A stretch of DNA of 64,000 nucleotides, taken from contig JAIKXM010000019.1 in NCBI GenBank assembly GCA_024684085.1, forward strand, positions 24,395 through 88,394, read 5' to 3'. Positions 60,813 through 64,000 of the stretch are shown here, piece after piece. Numbering within the stretch: position 1 is the stretch's first letter; every line of letters begins with the position of its first letter. A program made the position numbers and the translations under genes. Origin of the DNA: Lachnospiraceae bacterium. Lineage in GTDB: Bacteria > Bacillota > Clostridia > Lachnospirales > Lachnospiraceae. The notes beneath the pieces were generated by a model. That model was not told the origin of the DNA. It was given only the letters and a program-made list of their open reading frames with translations, and searched no databases.

Positions 60813-63149
60813 CTACATGGCAAGGAATATCAATCTTACCGCAAAGGCTGCGAACCAGGCGAGGACGCACTGCCATATCACCACTGTAACCGCCCACTTT
60901 GCTCCCATCTCTCTCTTTATGGAAGCAACAGCCGCAACACACGGAGTATAGAGCAGTGAGAATATGAGCAAGGATGAAGCCGATACTGTATTCAGCACTC
61001 CGGTAACATCTCCGGCGAACAATATATCAAGCGTAGACACCACACTTTCCTTAGCCATGAAACCGCACACAAGAGAAGTAACGATCCTCCAATCACCAAG
61101 TCCCAACGGTGCCATAAGAGGAGCTATTATGCCCGATATCGCAGCGAGGATACTGTCTTTCGAATCCACCACCACATTCAGCTTAAGATCGAAGCTCTGC
61201 AATATCCAGATCATGACCGAAGCAAGCAGGATCACCGTAAACGCTCTTGTCAGGAAATCTTTTGCCTTCTCCCACAACAGCTGAAGCACATTCTTGGCTC
61301 CGGGAACACGATAATTGGGAAGTTCCATAACAAAAGGAACCGCCTCGCCTCTGAAGATGGTCTTCCTATATACATAAGCCACGATAATACCTATGATCAT
61401 GCCGACAAAATACAGCCCCACCATTATCAGAGCGCCCCTTCCGGGAAAAAATGCACTGACAAAATAGGCATAGATCGGAAGCTTGGCAGTACAGCTCATG
61501 AAAGGTGTCAGCAGGATAGTCATCTTACGATCCCTGTCACTGGCAAGAGTTCTCGTAGCCATGACCGCCGGAACCGTACATCCGAACCCGATGAGAAGCG
61601 GTACGATACTGCGCCCCGAAAGACCGATCTTACGCAGCATCTTATCCATGAAGAAGGCCACTCTCGCAATATAGCCACTGTCTTCCAATATAGACAGGAA
61701 GAAAAACAGCGTGACTATTATAGGTAAAAAGCTTATAACAGAACCGACGCCCGCGCATATACCGTCTATGACAAAACTGTGCAGGGTCCGGTTGACATTC
61801 ATCGCATGAAGTCCGTTATCGAGCAGAGTCACAACCCAGTCGACGAGTTTTTCCAAGAGGCCCTGTAGCCAGGCTCCGATAACGTTAAATGTAAGCCAGA
61901 AGACCAACGCCATGATCACTATGAAAGCCGGAATAGCCGTGTACTTACCTGTAAGCACCTTGTCGATCCGCTCGCTTCTTATGCGCTCCTTGCTGACCTT
62001 GGGCTTGTGAACCGTGCTCTTACATACTCGCTTAATGAAAGAGAATCTCATGTCGGCGATGGCAGCAGAGCGATCCAGGCCTCTTGCTTCTTCCATCTGT
62101 CTGACGATCTGTTCTATGGTAGCGATCTCAGTCTCCGAGAGCTTAAGACGCTCTATAACCATGGAATCGCCTTCGATCACCTTGGTTGCTGCGAACCTGA
62201 GCGGCAGTCCCGCAGCCTTGGCATTACTCTCTATCAGATGGATAATGGCATGGATAGCCCGGTGGATGGCTCCACCGTTATCATTCTCATCGCAAAAATC
62301 CTGTCTCAGAGGTTTTTCACGGTATTTAGCTATATGAATGGCGTGTTCGACCAACTCGTCAACGCCTGAGTTCTTGGCAGCCGAGATCGGGACAACGGGC
62401 ACGCCCAGCATGGCCTCCATCTCATTGACATCAATGGTACCACCGTTAGCCGCCATCTCATCCATCATATTGAGGGCGACTACCATGGGCACATCCATCT
62501 CGATCAGCTGCATCGTAAGATACAGATTACGCTCTATATTCATGGCATCCACGATATTGATGATCGCCTCGGGATGCTCGTTCAGTACAAAATTTCTCGA
62601 AACTATCTCTTCATTACTGTACGGAGACATTGAATAGATCCCGGGCAGGTCTGTGACATCGGTGAATGCGTTGCCACGGATAGGGCCGTTCTTCCTGTCA
62701 ACGGTAACGCCGGGGAAATTGCCCACGTGCTGGTTGGAACCGGTAAGCTGGTTGAACAGAGTGGTCTTGCCGCAGTTCTGGTTGCCGACGAGCGCAAAGT
62801 GCAGAACCGTCTTCTTGGGGAGCGGTTCACTCTCGCCCTTACGATGATACTTACCGCCTTCGCCGAGGCCAAGGTGTTCTGTACGCTTATATTCCTTCCG
62901 CTTCTCCTCCGTCTGATCTACGGAAGTGACAGGAGTGACCGTGATCTTATCCGCATCGGCAAGACGAAGCGTAAGCTCATATCCCTGAATATACAATTCC
63001 ATAGGGTCACCCATCGGCGCATACTTAACGACCCGCACCTTCGCACCCGGAATCACTCCCATGTCCAGAAAGTGCTGTCTCAGAGCTCCTGTTCCGCCAA
63101 CCGTTTCAATGACCGCATTTTTGCCAATCTCAAGTTCCTTAAGTGTCAT
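60813..63149 (-). CDS. feoB: FeoA-FeoB fusion, ferrous iron transporter
   Basis: Inner-membrane Fe(II) uptake protein with a cytosolic G domain. 778 residues. Residues 1-75 are a complete FeoA (SH3-like) domain: LRQHFLDMGVIPGAKVRVV. Linker about 76-115. The G domain starts FALVGNQNCGKTTLFN (G1, 118-133), then TDLPGIYSMSP (G3) and LNMMDE (G4). The membrane part has two Gate motifs with the Cys-Pro-like GCTVPAVMATRT region and helices to the C-terminus. GGAG lies 8 nt upstream of the ATG. FeoA is usually a separate small protein, so the fusion is notable but known. Confidence 0.95.
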   Translation of the reverse strand: MTLKELEIGKNAVIETVGGTGALRQHFLDMGVIPGAKVRVVKYAPMGDPMELYIQGYELTLRLADADKITVTPVTSVDQTEEKRKEYKRTEHLGLGEGGKYHRKGESEPLPKKTVLHFALVGNQNCGKTTLFNQLTGSNQHVGNFPGVTVDRKNGPIRGNAFTDVTDLPGIYSMSPYSNEEIVSRNFVLNEHPEAIINIVDAMNIERNLYLTMQLIEMDVPMVVALNMMDEMAANGGTIDVNEMEAMLGVPVVPISAAKNSGVDELVEHAIHIAKYREKPLRQDFCDENDNGGAIHRAIHAIIHLIESNAKAAGLPLRFAATKVIEGDSMVIERLKLSETEIATIEQIVRQMEEARGLDRSAAIADMRFSFIKRVCKSTVHKPKVSKERIRSERIDKVLTGKYTAIPAFIVIMALVFWLTFNVIGAWLQGLLEKLVDWVVTLLDNGLHAMNVNRTLHSFVIDGICAGVGSVISFLPIIVTLFFFLSILEDSGYIARVAFFMDKMLRKIGLSGRSIVPLLIGFGCTVPAVMATRTLASDRDRKMTILLTPFMSCTAKLPIYAYFVSAFFPGRGALIMVGLYFVGMIIGIIVAYVYRKTIFRGEAVPFVMELPNYRVPGAKNVLQLLWEKAKDFLTRAFTVILLASVMIWILQSFDLKLNVVVDSKDSILAAISGIIAPLMAPLGLGDWRIVTSLVCGFMAKESVVSTLDILFAGDVTGVLNTVSASSLLIFSLLYTPCVAAVASIKREMGAKWAVTVVIWQCVLAWFAAFAVRLIFLAM

Positions 63150-63237
63150 TTAAAGATCTCCATATCATAACAAGTCGCCTCATTATAACGCAAGCGGGTC
63201 GCCTCTTCAAGTAACCCAGCCTGTATTATACCGCGAA

Positions 63238-63251
63238 TGCCGTTAACGGCA
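63238..63251. promoter_or_regulatory. perfect 14-bp palindrome upstream of feoB
   Basis: TGCCGTTAACGGCA, 88 bp before the feoB start. It does not match the usual Fur (GATAATGATAATCATTATC-type) or DtxR operators. Could be an operator for another regulator or chance. Confidence 0.4.
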
Positions 63252-63348
63252 ATGTATTAAGCAGAAATGTCACCGTACTCTGAGCATGCCGAGTGTAGGC
63301 ACGAGCATACCAAGTGCCACAAGAGAATCTACATTTACAGTATCGTGA

Positions 63349-63477
63349 TCACCCCATGTATATCCGGCGCAATAATACGGTATGAAAAAGTTTGACCATC
63401 AGAAAAATAAGAAAAGATATGGCCACCATTACAACAAAATTACAATGGTTGCGCCTATCTTTCTTCCTTGATGCCAT
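63349..63477 (-). CDS. possible 42-residue single-helix membrane peptide
   Basis: Starts 1 nt after the histidine kinase stop. Basic start MASRKKDRRNHCN, then one hydrophobic helix (FVVMVAISFLIFLMVKLF) and a basic end. GAGG lies 12 nt upstream, a little far. A second, start-less reading frame runs on in the +1 frame for about 43 residues (...YTWGDHDTVNVDSLVALGM...), so this may be a frameshifted remnant of a longer membrane-anchored protein. Not recognised. The rest of 63150-63348 holds only the palindrome noted separately. Confidence 0.3.
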   Translation of the reverse strand: MASRKKDRRNHCNFVVMVAISFLIFLMVKLFHTVLLRRIYMG

Positions 63478-63478
63478 A

Positions 63479-64000
63479 CTAAAATACTACCTCAATCGAA
63501 ATCTTTCCATTTTCATAAGTCGCATGAAGACTTAAATCCATGCGCTCCGTAAACAGCTTCACTATTGATAAGCCCAGACCGGTTGAATTCCTGCTTCCTG
63601 TTTCAACTGTAAAAAATCTGACAAAAAGCTTATTAACATCGACATTTGAAAGATTATCGGAGGAATTAGTAACCCTAAGGATTCCTTCATCAGAAAGACT
63701 GATTTCCAAATCCCCATCACTGTATTTAAGGGCATTACTCACAAGATTGTTCAGTATTCTCTCCACATAAGTTGGATAGAGATTTCTCACAATCTTTTCA
63801 TCAGTGATGTATATCTCAGGATTAATGCCCCTCACCTTGAGGACAGGATAGTAATTCATAATGCAGTCTTCAAGCATTCTGTTCACATTTACTTCCTGCT
63901 TGTCCTCTGTAATCTCTCCTCCTGACATAAGCGAGTACTCAAAGAGCTCTTCTGTTAGCTTCTTCATGTGCTCGGTTCTACCCTCGATCACTGACAAGTA
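63479..64000 (-). CDS. sensor histidine kinase, C-terminal part
   Basis: The frame is open to the window edge, so the N-terminus, the phospho-accepting His and any membrane part are outside. What is seen: the end of the dimerisation helix (RTEHMKKLTEELFEYS), the N box in RILNNLVSNALKYSDG, an F-box-like LFVRFFTVETGSR and the G2 box STGLGLSIVKLF. The canonical G1 (DxGxG) is replaced by NSSDNLSN, a variant common in Firmicute kinases of the VanS-like group. A TTG at 63997 would not be the true start. Confidence 0.88.
   Translation of the reverse strand, partial: YLSVIEGRTEHMKKLTEELFEYSLMSGGEITEDKQEVNVNRMLEDCIMNYYPVLKVRGINPEIYITDEKIVRNLYPTYVERILNNLVSNALKYSDGDLEISLSDEGILRVTNSSDNLSNVDVNKLFVRFFTVETGSRNSTGLGLSIVKLFTERMDLSLHATYENGKISIEVVF

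Overview
The window looks like a chromosomal segment of a Clostridia member, most likely Lachnospiraceae (Butyrivibrio/Pseudobutyrivibrio/Roseburia-like). The grounds are: a CIRCE-controlled hrcA-grpE-dnaK-dnaJ operon, a glgC/glgD pair, DnaD- and DnaI-type primosome genes, an IleRS of the long 'HIGH...GWDTHGLPVE' class, an enlarged PRPP synthetase, a DUF6020-like membrane protein, and GGAGG-type ribosome binding sites throughout. This placement is inference, because no rRNA gene is present. Almost everything is core metabolism. I found no tRNA, rRNA, CRISPR array, prophage or intact insertion sequence.

Layout. 1-3.1 kb: aromatic amino acid genes (partial aroC, aroB, pheA) on the minus strand, preceded by a Phe/Tyr-rich leader peptide and a terminator that together look like a classical attenuator. 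3.2-6.5 kb: a large polytopic membrane protein and an OFA-type MFS transporter. 6.7-7.4 kb: a plus-strand gene of unknown function behind a sigma-28 (SigD)-like promoter. 7.8-14.1 kb: a probable operon ddl-murF-plsC-pyrC-pyrK-pyrD (cell wall, phospholipid, pyrimidine). 14.3-16.9 kb: an exported GH9-like protein lacking the active-site motif, and a second plus-strand gene with a SigD-like promoter, encoding a calcium-binding-type protein. 16.9-17.9 kb: a nearly 1-kb stretch without an intact gene, holding palindromes, paired dyads, short repeats and a truncated XRE repressor. 17.9-33.4 kb: minus-strand aconitase-family hydratase, glgP, ileS, mfd, pth, glgD and glgC, with a MITE-like inverted repeat between mfd and ileS.

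33.8-38.7 kb (plus strand): murC, a cluster of DnaA boxes, dnaD-like and dnaI genes, and prs, then six 20-bp tandem repeats. 38.9-48.8 kb (minus strand): a large exported protein of unknown function and the complete F-type ATP synthase operon (atpZ-like, atpI, B, E, F, H, A, G, D, C). Its c subunit carries the residues of sodium-binding rotors. 49-53.4 kb: a DUF402 protein, a SleB-type cell-wall hydrolase, dCMP deaminase, upp, rpiB and a Sua5/YwlC protein. 53.6-58.6 kb: the heat-shock operon. 58.7-64 kb: a DMT transporter, an rRNA/tRNA methyltransferase, a FeoA-FeoB fusion and the 3' end of a histidine kinase gene.

Two themes stand out. First, regulation is readable from sequence in several places: pheA attenuator, SigD-like promoters, CIRCE plus promoter, DnaA boxes, atp promoter. 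Second, the intergenic DNA is unusually rich in short tandem or direct duplications (about 10, 20, 21, 31, 35, 40 and 56 bp periods). Several of these abut or overlap gene ends.
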